Shown here: positions 18,317-26,763 of the stretch, one piece after another | Layout: the number at the start of each line of letters is the position of its first letter | How positions within the stretch are numbered: the stretch's first letter is position 1 | DNA from: Methylobacterium durans | GTDB taxonomy: Bacteria; Pseudomonadota; Alphaproteobacteria; Rhizobiales; Beijerinckiaceae | DNA: 64,000 nt | Direction: 5' to 3' | Assembly (NCBI RefSeq): GCF_003173715.1 | Contig: NZ_CP029550.1 | Span: forward strand, 744,001 to 808,000 | Made by a program: the position numbers and the translations under genes | Notes under the pieces: generated by a model | What the model was told of the DNA's origin: nothing | Database searches by the model: none | Seen by the model: the letters and a program-made list of their open reading frames with translations, nothing else

Positions 18317-18838
18317 TCACTTCAGGAAGTCGGCGCATTTCGGCGGCGGCTCCGTCCCCCAGGGCATCAGCGGGACCGTCGAGGTCGAGTTCTTCGGCGA
18401 TCCCTGGATGACCTTGTCCGAGTAGACCATGTAGATCAGCGTGTTGCGCTTGGCGTCGCATCCGCGCACGATCTGCATCGACTTGAAGATCAGCGAGCGC
18501 CGCTCGCTGAACACCACCTCGCCCTGCTTGAACTTGTCCTTGAACTGGACCGGGCCGACCTGCCGGCAGGCCAGCGAGATGTCCGAGACGTCCTCGGCGA
18601 GGCCGAGCGTGCCCTTGATGCCGCCCTTCTCGGGCTGCGTGTAGTGGCAGGCGACGCCGCCGACGATCGGGTCGTCGATGCCGTAGACGACGAGCTTGTC
18701 GTTCGGCGTCAGCGGCCGCCACACAGTCGACTTGTCGAAGATCCGGTCGGGATCGTCGGCCGCCATCGCCGGCGCAGAGAGGCTAGCGAGCGCGACGAGG
18801 CCCGCGCCGACCGCGCCTGTGAGACTCCGAAGCCACAT
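18317..18838 (-). CDS. creA: CreA-family periplasmic protein
   Basis: Exported protein of 173 residues with a signal peptide of 26 (S-A-P-A-M-A). The mature sequence D-D-P-D-R-I-F-D-K-S-T-V-W, the V-Y-G-I-D-D-P-I-V-G-G-V-A-C-H-Y block and R-R-S-L-I-F-K-S-M-Q-I-V-R-G-C-D form the CreA family pattern. In E. coli creA sits beside the CreBC two-component genes, but the protein's function is still unknown; here no creBC genes are nearby. Two cysteine pairs could form disulfides in the periplasm. Four residues from the end is C-A-D-F-L-K, also typical of the family. Confidence 0.9.
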   Translation of the reverse strand: MWLRSLTGAVGAGLVALASLSAPAMAADDPDRIFDKSTVWRPLTPNDKLVVYGIDDPIVGGVACHYTQPEKGGIKGTLGLAEDVSDISLACRQVGPVQFKDKFKQGEVVFSERRSLIFKSMQIVRGCDAKRNTLIYMVYSDKVIQGSPKNSTSTVPLMPWGTEPPPKCADFLK

Positions 18839-18981
18839 GGTTCAACCTTTCCCCCGCTGATGCACCGTGGCGCATGTAGGGAGGGTGTCCCTGAGCCGCG
18901 AGGCCGCGTAAAAATATGTTAAGCCTCGAACGCCCGCGTTCCGTATCCGGCGTTCGGGCCGGACCCGTCATCGACAGAGCC

Positions 18982-20004
18982 ATGCCGCTGATCCGATCTC
19001 AGATTCGTCAGCTCGCCCGCACGCTCGCCGCCAGCGTCCTCGCCGCGCTGCTCGCGCCGCTGCCGGCGAGCGCGCAGCAGCAGGCCCCGAACCCGGCCTG
19101 CCAGCGCTATCGCGCCGAGCTGACGAGCCTGAGCAACAATGCGAACGTCGCCCGCGCACTGCAGGGTGAGATCTCCCGCCTCGAAGCCTATTACCGCACG
19201 CTCAATTGCGAGGGCGGCCGGTTCCTGTTCTTCGACACGCGGCCCCCGCAATGCGGCGCCGTCGAGCAGCGGATCCGCGCCCTGAACGCCGGCTACGGGG
19301 GCGAGAACGGCGAGGTGGTCGCCGCGCGCCGGCGCCAGCTCCAGGCGGCGGTGGCGAGTTCCTGCGGCGACCTGCCGACCAACCCCGACGGGTCGCCGGC
19401 CGGCCAGTACGCCCGGGGCGGCGCGCAGGTGATCTGCGTGCGCACCTGCGACGGCGCCTATTTCCCGATGCCGAACCTGCCGGACGGGCGCGAGGGCGCG
19501 AACGAGATGTGCCAGGCGCTCTGCCCCGGCACCGAATCCGCCGCCTACTCGATGCCGCACGGCGACGACGCCCTGAAGCACGCCGCCACCATCCAGGGCC
19601 GGCGCTCCTACGCCTCGCTGCCGAACGCCTTCAAGTTTCAGAAGGCCTTCGTGCCGAACTGCTCCTGCAAGAAGGAGGGGCAGACCTGGGCGCAATCCCT
19701 CGTGAAGGCCGAGAGCATGCTCGTGCGGCACAAGGGCGACATCTTCGTCACGCCGATGCAGGCCGAGGCGCTGTCCCGGCCGAAGGTGCGCCTGACGCTA
19801 GTCGGGCGCGCCGACAAGACCGCTGCCGGACTCGCGGCGGACGCGGCCGGCCGGACGGGGGCGCCGGGCGCGGAGGGGAGCGCCGCGGACGGCGCGCCGG
19901 CCACCACCGCCTCGACGGATTCAGCCGCCGCGGATACCAAGCCCGCCATCCGGGTGATCGCCCCCAACGTGATCGCGGTCCCGACCCGGACCGGCACGCC
20001 CTAG
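18982..20004 (+). CDS. DUF2865 exported protein
   Basis: Exported protein of 340 residues, signal peptide about 1-33 ending A-S-A-Q. The region from about 45 to 120 is helical with R-A-L-Q-G-E-I-S-R-L-E-A. The DUF2865 core follows: V-I-C-V-R-T-C-D-G-A-Y-F-P-M near 150 and C-P-G-T-E-S-A-A-Y-S-M-P, then S-L-P-N-A-F-K-F-Q and C-S-C-K-K-E-G-Q-T-W-A near 230. The C-terminal 70 residues are Ala/Pro-rich. The family occurs in Rhizobiales and has no assigned role; the conserved cysteines suggest a disulfide-stabilised periplasmic domain. The start at 18982 is preferred over 18916 because it begins the signal peptide. It may be co-expressed with the OmpA gene downstream, although that gene has its own candidate promoter. 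Confidence 0.87.
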   Translation: MPLIRSQIRQLARTLAASVLAALLAPLPASAQQQAPNPACQRYRAELTSLSNNANVARALQGEISRLEAYYRTLNCEGGRFLFFDTRPPQCGAVEQRIRALNAGYGGENGEVVAARRRQLQAAVASSCGDLPTNPDGSPAGQYARGGAQVICVRTCDGAYFPMPNLPDGREGANEMCQALCPGTESAAYSMPHGDDALKHAATIQGRRSYASLPNAFKFQKAFVPNCSCKKEGQTWAQSLVKAESMLVRHKGDIFVTPMQAEALSRPKVRLTLVGRADKTAAGLAADAAGRTGAPGAEGSAADGAPATTASTDSAAADTKPAIRVIAPNVIAVPTRTGTP

Positions 20005-20117
20005 CGGCGGCCCGCGCGGGAACCCAGGGAGGTCTCGCGCAAGACTTTGTGATCACAGGCGAAAGGACTCTCTCAGGGGCCCGTTTCGCGCTCCGGAAAT
20101 TTGACCTCGCGCTCCCG

Positions 20118-20143
20118 GGAACCATATCGCGCCCGACCCCGTT
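20118..20143 (+). promoter_or_regulatory. EcfG-type promoter upstream of OmpA-family gene
   Basis: GGAAC (20118-20122), a 17-bp spacer and CGTT (20140-20143) match the EcfG consensus GGAAC-N16/17-CGTT exactly. The start codon is 36 bp further on, allowing a leader of about 30 bases. This predicts general-stress control of the OmpA-like gene. Confidence 0.6.
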
Positions 20144-20179
20144 CGGCGCCGTCCGAACCCGAAGCGTGAGATTGTTCCG

Positions 20180-22300
20180 ATGCGGAAGACCCGACTCCTG
20201 CTCCTGACCGGCACCGTTCTGCCCGGCCTGCTCCTGGCGGGTCCGGAGGTCTCGCGGGCGGCGGACGGGATCCTGCAACTCGCCCAGAGCGGCCAGCCCG
20301 GGCCCGGCGAGGGCGGGCCGCGCGGCGGCGGAGAGGGTGGTCCCCGCGGCGGCGGCGAGGGTCCGCGGGGTGGTCCGCCCGGCGGCGGCCGCCCCGAGCG
20401 CGCCCCGGCGGAACGCGCCGCCCCGCCCGCCGCGCGCGAGCGGCCCGAGCGTCCGGAACGACCCGAGCGGCCCGAGCCCCGGCCGGAGCGTGCGGCGCCG
20501 GAGCGGCCGCAGCCGCGCCAGGAACGTCCTGAGCGTCAGGAACGCCAAGAGCGGCCCGAGCCGCGGGAGGCGCCTGCCCAGCGCGAGCGCGCGCCCGAGA
20601 GGACGCCGGAGCGGGCCCCCGCCGAGCGCGCCGCGCCGCCAGCCCAGCGCGAGCGCGCACCGGAGCGCCCCGCCGCGCCGACCGAGCGCCGCCAGGAGCG
20701 CAACGAGGAGCGCCGCGAAACGCCCGAGCCCGGACGCCGCGCGCCGGGTGCCGAGCCGCCGGCCCAGCGCACGCCCGGCCAACCGCCGGCGGCCGTGCCG
20801 AACGCGCAGCCCGGAACGCCCGGCCGACCGGTCCAGCCGAACGCGGCACCGGACGCCCCGGCGCAGCCGGGCGGACGCCGCGAGGGCGGTCCCGGCGCCG
20901 CCCCGAACGCCCAGCCCGGCGTGCCGGGACGACCCGTCCAGCCCGGGAATCCGTCCCCAGCGCCCGGCCAACCGTCCGCGCCGCCCGGCGGCCCCGGCGC
21001 CGCCCCGAATGCCCAGCCCGGCGTGCCGGGTCGGCCGGTCCAACCGCAGGGCGTGGCGCCCGGCCAGCCCGGCACCCCGCCTCCCAGCGCGCAGCCGCCC
21101 GCCCCCAACGCCCAGCCGGGCGTGCCGGGGCGTCCCGTGCAGCCCGGTCAGCCCGGTGCCGCGCCGCCGGACGGCGCGCAGAATCGCGGCGCACCCGCCA
21201 CCGCGCCGAACGCCCAGCCCGGTCTGCCGGGCCGCCCGGTCCCGCCGCAGGGTGTGGCGCCCGACCAGCCCGGCGGCGCCCGCCTCGACGAGCGCGACCG
21301 CGACCGCGACCGCGACCGGCGCGACAGCTTCAACCAGCCGGGCCGCCCCGGCTACGTGCCGGGCGGCTTCCGCCAGGAGGACGAGGACGTCCGCGATTAC
21401 GAGCGCATCCGGCGAGACCGGCGCGAGTTCAACGAGGGCGGGCGCACCTACATCCGCGAGCCCGGCCGCATCATCGTGCGCGACCGCGACGGCTACTTCA
21501 TCCGCCACGACGAGAACGAGCGCTTCCGCGATCTCGACCGCGGCCGCTACCGCAGCGAGCGGCGCGGCAGCGAGACCGTGACCTACCTCGACCGGCCGGG
21601 CGGCGAGCAGATCGTCACGGTGGTCGACGACGACGGGCGGCTCCTGCGCCGCTCCCGCCGCTTCCGCGACGGGCGCGAGGTGGTGATCATCGACAATGCC
21701 TTCGGCGGGCGCCCGCGCCCGATCTACGAGGACGTCGTCGTGCTGCCGCCGCCGGACATCCGCATCCCCCGCGAGCGCTACGTGGTGGATTACGAGGGCG
21801 CGGACGAGCGATCTGTCTACGAGGCCCTGACCGCGCCGCCGGTGGTGCCGATCGAGGGGCGCTACACGCTCGATCAGGTGCGCTACAGCCCGCAATTGCG
21901 TGCCCGCATGCGCAGCGTCGACATCGACACGATCAACTTCGACACCGGCTCGTTCACGGTGACGCCGGACCAGGCGGCGCGCCTCTCCACGATCGCGCAG
22001 GCGATCAACCAGGCGATCCGCAACAACCCGCAGGAGGTGTTCCTGATCGAGGGCTACACCGACGCAGTCGGGGCCGACGTCGACAACCTGTCCCTGTCGG
22101 ACCGCCGGGCGCAATCGGTGGCGACCGTGCTGACCCAGCAATTCCAGGTGCCGCCGGAGAACCTGACCACGCAGGGCTACGGCGAGCAGTACCTGAAGGT
22201 GAACACGCAAGGGGCCTCTCGGGAGAACCGGCGCGTGACCGTCCGGCGGATCACGCCGCTGATCCAGCAGGGTCAGGCCCAGGGCGAGCCCCCGCGCTGA
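20180..22300 (+). CDS. OmpA-family outer-membrane/peptidoglycan protein with Pro/Arg-rich repeats
   Basis: Envelope protein of 706 residues. After a signal peptide (about 1-30) there is a long region of low complexity: Gly-rich, then Pro-Glu-Arg-rich, then five copies of P-N-A-Q-P-G-x-P-G-R-P-V-x-P (about residues 208-355). A charged part (370-550) has D-R-D-R-D-R-D runs and repeated R-R-x-x-R-x-G-R-E-V-V-I elements. The C-terminal OmpA domain (about 575-690) includes F-D-T-G-S-F-T-V, L-I-E-G-Y-T-D-A-V-G, N-L-S-L-S-D-R-R-A-Q-S-V and Y-G-E-Q-Y-L-K-V, the peptidoglycan-binding pattern. No beta-barrel is evident. The candidate EcfG promoter suggests induction by stress; a structural linkage of wall and outer layer is the likely job. 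Confidence 0.88.
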   Translation: MRKTRLLLLTGTVLPGLLLAGPEVSRAADGILQLAQSGQPGPGEGGPRGGGEGGPRGGGEGPRGGPPGGGRPERAPAERAAPPAARERPERPERPERPEPRPERAAPERPQPRQERPERQERQERPEPREAPAQRERAPERTPERAPAERAAPPAQRERAPERPAAPTERRQERNEERRETPEPGRRAPGAEPPAQRTPGQPPAAVPNAQPGTPGRPVQPNAAPDAPAQPGGRREGGPGAAPNAQPGVPGRPVQPGNPSPAPGQPSAPPGGPGAAPNAQPGVPGRPVQPQGVAPGQPGTPPPSAQPPAPNAQPGVPGRPVQPGQPGAAPPDGAQNRGAPATAPNAQPGLPGRPVPPQGVAPDQPGGARLDERDRDRDRDRRDSFNQPGRPGYVPGGFRQEDEDVRDYERIRRDRREFNEGGRTYIREPGRIIVRDRDGYFIRHDENERFRDLDRGRYRSERRGSETVTYLDRPGGEQIVTVVDDDGRLLRRSRRFRDGREVVIIDNAFGGRPRPIYEDVVVLPPPDIRIPRERYVVDYEGADERSVYEALTAPPVVPIEGRYTLDQVRYSPQLRARMRSVDIDTINFDTGSFTVTPDQAARLSTIAQAINQAIRNNPQEVFLIEGYTDAVGADVDNLSLSDRRAQSVATVLTQQFQVPPENLTTQGYGEQYLKVNTQGASRENRRVTVRRITPLIQQGQAQGEPPR
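20798..21272 (+). repeat. Imperfect in-frame repeats encoding P-N-A-Q-P-G-x-P-G-R-P-V-x-P
   Basis: Five copies of a 14-residue motif are spaced irregularly by proline/glycine linkers of about 15 to 25 residues in the OmpA-family gene. DNA of the copies is close to identical in parts (CCCAGCCCGG followed by GCCGGG). The region should be prone to copy-number change. Confidence 0.75.
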
Positions 22301-22411
22301 GGCTCGCGCGCCCCTCCCCGCGCGGGAGGGGCGCGCCTCCCGTCCGCGGTTGACGCGCCCGCCCGCGGCGACCAAACGGGGCCGCTCTCGGGACAGCGCC
22401 AGCGAGGAACC

Positions 22412-23626
22412 ATGTCGGAGCCGGACGACCGGTTGATCGAGGCCGGGACGCCGGTCTTCCGGCGCACCACCGTGGCGCTGGCCGCCGCCGGGTTCTCGAC
22501 CTTCGCCGTCCTCTACGGGGTGCAGCCCCTGCTGCCGGTATACGCGGATGATTTCCACGTCTCGCCCGCCGAGAGCAGCCTCGCCCTCTCACTCCCCTGC
22601 GCGACGCTCGCCATCGCCCTCCTCATCGTCAGCCCGCTGTCCGAGGTCTGGGGGCGCAAGCCCGTGATGACGATCTCGTTGTTCGCCTCGGCGATCCTCA
22701 CCATCGTCGCCTGCCTCGTGCCGAGCTGGCACGGATTCCTCATCCTGCGGGCGCTCACCGGCCTCACCGCGAGCGGCCTGCCGGCCGTCGCGATGGCGTA
22801 TCTGAGCGAGGAGATGCACGGCCGGGCGATCGGGCTGTCGATGGGGCTGCTCATCGGCGGCAACGCCCTCGGGGGCATGGTCGGGCGGCTGATCGCGGGC
22901 GTCATCGCCGATTTCGGCTCCTGGCGGCTCGGCCTCGGAACGATCGGCGTGCTGGCGCTCATCGCCGCCATCACCTTCTGGCGGGCGCTCCCCGAATCGC
23001 GCCACTTCACGCCCCACCGGATGCGGTGGGGCGAGGTGCCCGGGACCTTCGCCCAGCATTTCCGGGATGCCGGCCTGCCGTGGCTGTTCTCGGAAGCCTT
23101 CCTGCTGATGGGCGGCTTCGTCTGCGTCTATAATTACATCGGCTTCCGGCTGCTCGACCCGCCCTTCTCCCTGAGCCAGGCGGCGATCGGCGCGATCTTC
23201 GTCGTGTATCTCGCAGGCACGGCGAGTTCGGCCGTGACGGGCGAGATCGCGAGCCGGCTCGGCCGGCGCAAGGTGCTGTGGCTCGCCATCACCTTCGCTC
23301 TCGTCGGCATCCTGATGACGCTCTCGGACAACCTCGCCGTCATCATCGCCGGCATCGCCGTCGTCACGATCGGCTTCTTCGGCGCGCATTCGGTGGCGAG
23401 CAGCTGGATCGGCCGGCGCGCGCTGCGCGACCGGGCGCAGGCCTCCTCGGTCTATCTCAGCCTCTACTATCTCGGCTCGTCGGTGCTCGGCACGGCCGGC
23501 GGCTGGTTCTTCGCCCATGCCGGCTGGCCGGGCGTCGTCGCGTATGTGGGCGGCCTCTACGGGATCGCCCTCGCCGTCGCCCTGCGCCTCTCGCGGCTGC
23601 CGCCGCTGCAGAGGCCGGCCGGGTGA
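22412..23626 (+). CDS. MFS transporter (YnfM-like)
   Basis: Major facilitator superfamily permease with 404 residues and about 12 transmembrane helices in the inner membrane. The A-V-L-Y-G-V-Q-P-L-L-P-V-Y start of TM1, the loop motif S-P-L-S-E-V-W-G-R-K-P-V (motif A type) between TM2 and TM3, and R-A-L-T-G-L-T-A-S-G-L-P-A-V-A-M-A-Y-L resemble the YnfM/YdhP drug or sugar efflux group. F-R-L-L-D-P-P-F-S-L-S-Q-A-A-I-G lies at the start of the second half. Substrate is unknown. It follows the OmpA gene by 111 bp; no regulator lies next to it. Confidence 0.9.
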   Translation: MSEPDDRLIEAGTPVFRRTTVALAAAGFSTFAVLYGVQPLLPVYADDFHVSPAESSLALSLPCATLAIALLIVSPLSEVWGRKPVMTISLFASAILTIVACLVPSWHGFLILRALTGLTASGLPAVAMAYLSEEMHGRAIGLSMGLLIGGNALGGMVGRLIAGVIADFGSWRLGLGTIGVLALIAAITFWRALPESRHFTPHRMRWGEVPGTFAQHFRDAGLPWLFSEAFLLMGGFVCVYNYIGFRLLDPPFSLSQAAIGAIFVVYLAGTASSAVTGEIASRLGRRKVLWLAITFALVGILMTLSDNLAVIIAGIAVVTIGFFGAHSVASSWIGRRALRDRAQASSVYLSLYYLGSSVLGTAGGWFFAHAGWPGVVAYVGGLYGIALAVALRLSRLPPLQRPAG

Positions 23627-23779
23627 GCGGCACGCGCCAGTTTCCGGTTGGCCGCGGATCGGAACGCGGCTCGGCCGGTTGACCCGGCAGGGCGCGGCCT
23701 CCATCAAGAGCGCCGCCCGTCATCAACAGAGGAAGCCCGGCGCGCCCGATCGGCGGCTCCGGCTTGATGTTCCGCAGCC

Positions 23780-25069
23780 GTGCTCGAGCTTGCCGTCGCC
23801 GTTGCCCTCATCGCCCTCAACGGCGTGTTCGCCCTCTCCGAACTCGCCGTCGTCTCGTCCCGCAAGAGCCGCCTGCGCTCGATGGTCGAAGAGCGCCGCC
23901 GCGGCGCCCACGCCGCCCTCGCGCTCGCGGAGGAGCCGGGACGCTTCCTCTCCACCGTCCAGATCGGCATCACCCTGGTCGGCATCCTGTCCGGCGCCGT
24001 CTCGGGCGCGGCCCTCGGCGAGCGGCTGACCGGCATTCTGGTCGATGCGGGCCTCGCCAAGGGCTGGGCCGACACGATCGGCTACGGCCTCGTCATCGGG
24101 ATCATCACCTACCTGTCGGTGATCATCGGCGAACTCGTGCCGAAGCACCTCGCCCTGCGCGATCCCGAGGGCGTCGCCTGCCTCGTCAGCCCGTCGATGC
24201 GCCTCGTCTCGCGGGTGGCCAAGCCCGCGGTCTGGCTGCTCGATGCCTCGACACGGGCGGTGTTCCGCCTGATCGGCCAGGAGACCGAGAGCGCGAGCGC
24301 CGTCACCGAGGAAGAGATCCGCCACCTCGTCGCCGAGGCCGAGACCGCGGGCGTGATCGAGACCGGCGAGCGCAAGATGATCGCGGGCGTGCTCCGCCTC
24401 GGCGACCGGGCGGTGCGCGGCGTGATGACCCCGCGCACCGACGTCGACTGGATCGACCTTCACCGCGACGACGACGAGATCCGCGCCGCGATCCTGGCGA
24501 GCCCGCATTCGCGCCTGCCGGTGGCGGAGGGCGGGGCCGACAACATGATCGGCGTGGTGCAGGTGCGCGACCTCGTGAAGCCGCTGATGGCGGGCGAGGG
24601 CATCGACCTGCGCCGTCACGTCCGGCGCGCGCCGGTCCTGCCCGACACCCTCGACGCACTCGACGCGCTGAACGCCCTGCAGGCGGCCGAGGTGCCGATG
24701 GCCCTCGTCCACGACGAGTACGGCCATTTCGATGGGCTGGTGACGCCGGCCGACATCCTCGACGCCATCGCGGGGGCCTTCCACTCCGAGGATCCGGAGC
24801 CGGAGGCGGTGCAGCGCGCGGACGGGTCCTGGCTGATCGCCGGCTGGATGCCGGTCGACGAGATGGCCGACCAGCTCGGCATCAGGCTCGAAGCCTCCCG
24901 CGACTACGAGACCGCGGCCGGCCTCGTCATCGAGCGCCTGCAGCGTCTGCCCGAGACGGGCGAGACCTGCGACATCTCGGGGTGGCGCTTCGAGGTGGTG
25001 GATCTCGATGGGCGGCGCGTCGACAAGATCCTGGTGACCCGCCTGACGGAGGACGCCTCGGCGGCCTGA
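23780..25069 (+). CDS. CNNM/CorC-type (hemolysin family) membrane protein with CBS pair
   Basis: Inner-membrane protein of 429 residues, family UPF0053/CNNM, thought to export or regulate Mg2+ and related cations; the older label haemolysin is historical. Residues 1-170 are the DUF21 domain with three hydrophobic stretches (A-L-N-G-V-F-A-L-S-E-L-A, Q-I-G-I-T-L-V-G-I, Y-L-S-V-I-I-G-E-L-V-P-K). R-G-V-M-T-P-R-T-D-V-D-W at about 215 begins the CBS pair, followed by the CorC_HlyC domain (about 345-425, D-G-S-W-L-I-A-G through G-R-R-V-D-K-I-L-V-T-R). The start codon is GTG at 23780. Alternative upstream ATG at 23764 is in another frame. Confidence 0.9.
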   Translation: MLELAVAVALIALNGVFALSELAVVSSRKSRLRSMVEERRRGAHAALALAEEPGRFLSTVQIGITLVGILSGAVSGAALGERLTGILVDAGLAKGWADTIGYGLVIGIITYLSVIIGELVPKHLALRDPEGVACLVSPSMRLVSRVAKPAVWLLDASTRAVFRLIGQETESASAVTEEEIRHLVAEAETAGVIETGERKMIAGVLRLGDRAVRGVMTPRTDVDWIDLHRDDDEIRAAILASPHSRLPVAEGGADNMIGVVQVRDLVKPLMAGEGIDLRRHVRRAPVLPDTLDALDALNALQAAEVPMALVHDEYGHFDGLVTPADILDAIAGAFHSEDPEPEAVQRADGSWLIAGWMPVDEMADQLGIRLEASRDYETAAGLVIERLQRLPETGETCDISGWRFEVVDLDGRRVDKILVTRLTEDASAA

Positions 25070-25087
25070 CGCGCCGGGGAGTGCCTT

Positions 25088-26419
25088 CTATTTCAACCTC
25101 TGCGCCGCCCGCTCCCGCCCGATCAGTGGCAGCAGCGCGGAGAGGTCCGGCCCGTGGTCGAGACCGGTGAGGGCGAGGCGCAGGGGCATGAAGAGCGCCT
25201 TGCCCTTCGCGCCCGTCCGATCCTTCACGGCGCTCGTCCACGCCTTCCAGGTCTCCGGCCCCCAGGGCTCGGGCGGCAGTGTCTCGGCCGCCGCCGCCAC
25301 GATGCCCGCGTCGGCGCTGACGGGCTCGACCGGACCGGCGACCACCCGCCACCATGTCCTCGCGTCGTCGACCTTCACGAGGTTCGCCCGCACCGCGAGC
25401 CAGAACCGCTCGGCCGCGTCCGGCGGGACGCCGAGGCCGGCAAGCCGGTCCCGCACGGCCTCCGGCGGCATCTCGTGGACGAGGCGCGCGTTGAGCGTGT
25501 CGAGCTCATGCGGGTCGAACTTCGCGGGGGCTCGCGAGATATGCGACAGATCGACGAGGGCGGCGAGCTCGTCGAGCCCGGCCACGGCCCGCACGGACTC
25601 GGCCGAGCCGGTCAGCACGGCGAGCGAGCGCACGGCCGCCGGCTCGTAGCCGGCCTCGCGCAGGCCCCGCAGCGACAGGTGGCCGAGGCGCTTCGAGAGC
25701 CCCTCACCGTCCGCGGTGGTGAGGAGGTTGTGGTGGCCGAAGACCGGGACGCGGTGGCCGAGCGCCTCGAAGATCTGGACCTGCACGCCGGTATTGGTGA
25801 CGTGATCCTCGCCGCGGATGACGTGGGTGACGCCGAGTTCCGCGTCGTCGACGACGGACGGCAGCGTGTAGAGGTAGCTTCCGTCCGCCCGCACGAGGAC
25901 CGGGTCGGACAGGGATGCGCAATCGACATGCGCCTCACCGCGCACGAGGTCGTGCCACGCCACGATCCGGTGATCGAGCTTGAAGCGCCAGTGCGGGCGC
26001 CGCCCCTCGGCCTCCAGCGCCGCGCGCTGCTCGGCCGAGAGGCTCAGCGCCGCCCGGTCGTAGATCGGCGGCAGGCCGCGGCCGAGCTGGCGCTTGCGCC
26101 GCCGCTCCAGCTCGTCCGGCGTCTCGTAGCAGGGGTAGAGCCGCCCGAGGGCCCGCAACCGCTCGGCCGCTGCGTCGTGCCGGTCCGCCCGCTCGGATTG
26201 GCGGGCGTGGAGGTCGGGCACAATCCCGAGCCAGGCGAGATCCTCCGCGATGGCCGCCGCGAAGGTCTCGGTCGAGCGCTCACGGTCGGTGTCGTCGAGG
26301 CGCAGCAGGAAGCGCCCACCGGTCGCGCGGGCATAGAGCGCGTTGAGCAGAGCCGGCCGGGCATTGCCGATGTGGAGATAGCCCGTCGGCGACGGAGCGA
26401 AACGGACCAGGGGAGCCAT
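25088..26419 (-). CDS. gltX: Glutamate-tRNA ligase
   Basis: Class I aminoacyl-tRNA synthetase for glutamate, 443 residues, at the short end of the bacterial range. HIGH-type motif H-I-G-N lies at 16-19 in [15 protein letters not shown]. The [11 protein letters not shown] block and the second motif G-L-S-K-R-L-G (KLSKR equivalent, with the first Lys replaced) are near 200-245. Many alphaproteobacteria carry two gltX genes, GltX1 and GltX2, and a second copy may exist outside the window; some such paralogues charge tRNA-Gln for transamidation. No helper gene is adjacent. It is transcribed away from tRNA-Val, with 142 bp between. Confidence 0.93.
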   Translation of the reverse strand: MAPLVRFAPSPTGYLHIGNARPALLNALYARATGGRFLLRLDDTDRERSTETFAAAIAEDLAWLGIVPDLHARQSERADRHDAAAERLRALGRLYPCYETPDELERRRKRQLGRGLPPIYDRAALSLSAEQRAALEAEGRRPHWRFKLDHRIVAWHDLVRGEAHVDCASLSDPVLVRADGSYLYTLPSVVDDAELGVTHVIRGEDHVTNTGVQVQIFEALGHRVPVFGHHNLLTTADGEGLSKRLGHLSLRGLREAGYEPAAVRSLAVLTGSAESVRAVAGLDELAALVDLSHISRAPAKFDPHELDTLNARLVHEMPPEAVRDRLAGLGVPPDAAERFWLAVRANLVKVDDARTWWRVVAGPVEPVSADAGIVAAAAETLPPEPWGPETWKAWTSAVKDRTGAKGKALFMPLRLALTGLDHGPDLSALLPLIGRERAAQRLK

Positions 26420-26519
26420 GCCGGCACTCCTACTGGAAAACCCGGGCCGTTGGGAATGTTCACGCGCGCGACGGCCGGGTGATTTCCTGTCGGCGTCCCG
26501 CCTTCGGTCCTCGGGGGCC

Positions 26520-26548
26520 TTGACGGGCGAGCGCGCGTGGACCTAGAA
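26520..26548 (+). promoter_or_regulatory. Housekeeping-type promoter of tRNA-Val
   Basis: TTGACG (26520-26525) and CTAGAA (26543-26548) are separated by 17 bp, close to the alphaproteobacterial sigma-70 consensus. The tRNA begins 12 bp after the -10 element. Confidence 0.6.
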
Positions 26549-26560
26549 GGCCCTCGGTCC

Positions 26561-26635
26561 GGGTGCGTAGCTCAGCGGGAGAGCATTCGCTTCACACGCG
26601 AAGGGTCACAGGTTCGATCCCTGTCGCGCCCACCA
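26561..26635 (+). tRNA. tRNA-Val (anticodon CAC), CCA encoded
   Basis: Cloverleaf is complete: acceptor stem GGGTGCG/CGCGCCC with one G-U pair, D arm GCTCAGCGGGAGAGC, anticodon stem TTCGC/GCGAA with loop TTCACAC (anticodon CAC, reads GUG), T arm ACAGG-TTCGATC-CCTGT, discriminator A and a templated CCA. It has 75 bases with the CCA. Confidence 0.96.
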
Positions 26636-26763
26636 TCCCATCCCTCGGCCATGTCCTTCGTCCACAGGCTCTGCCCGCGGCCCTGCTGCGGCAATCGGGT
26701 GCCCTGTGACGCGCGCGGCCTTGCGGTATATGGTCTGCCAGAGACCGGCTCTCCCCAGCGAGA

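Noticed and set aside
20154..20178. Second EcfG promoter (GAAC...GTTC) just before the OmpA-like start
   Set aside because: Spacer is 15 bp, the -35 box is CGAAC, and the -10 box lies too near the start codon to give a leader.
20073..22558. Long antisense open frames opposite the OmpA-like gene
   Set aside because: High GC and repeats produce long open shadow frames; they have Ala/Arg/Pro-biased composition with no domain, while the plus strand has signal peptide and OmpA domain.
26561..26635. tRNA-Val as an attachment site of an integrated island
   Set aside because: No integrase, direct repeat or change of content follows; neighbours are ordinary chromosomal genes.
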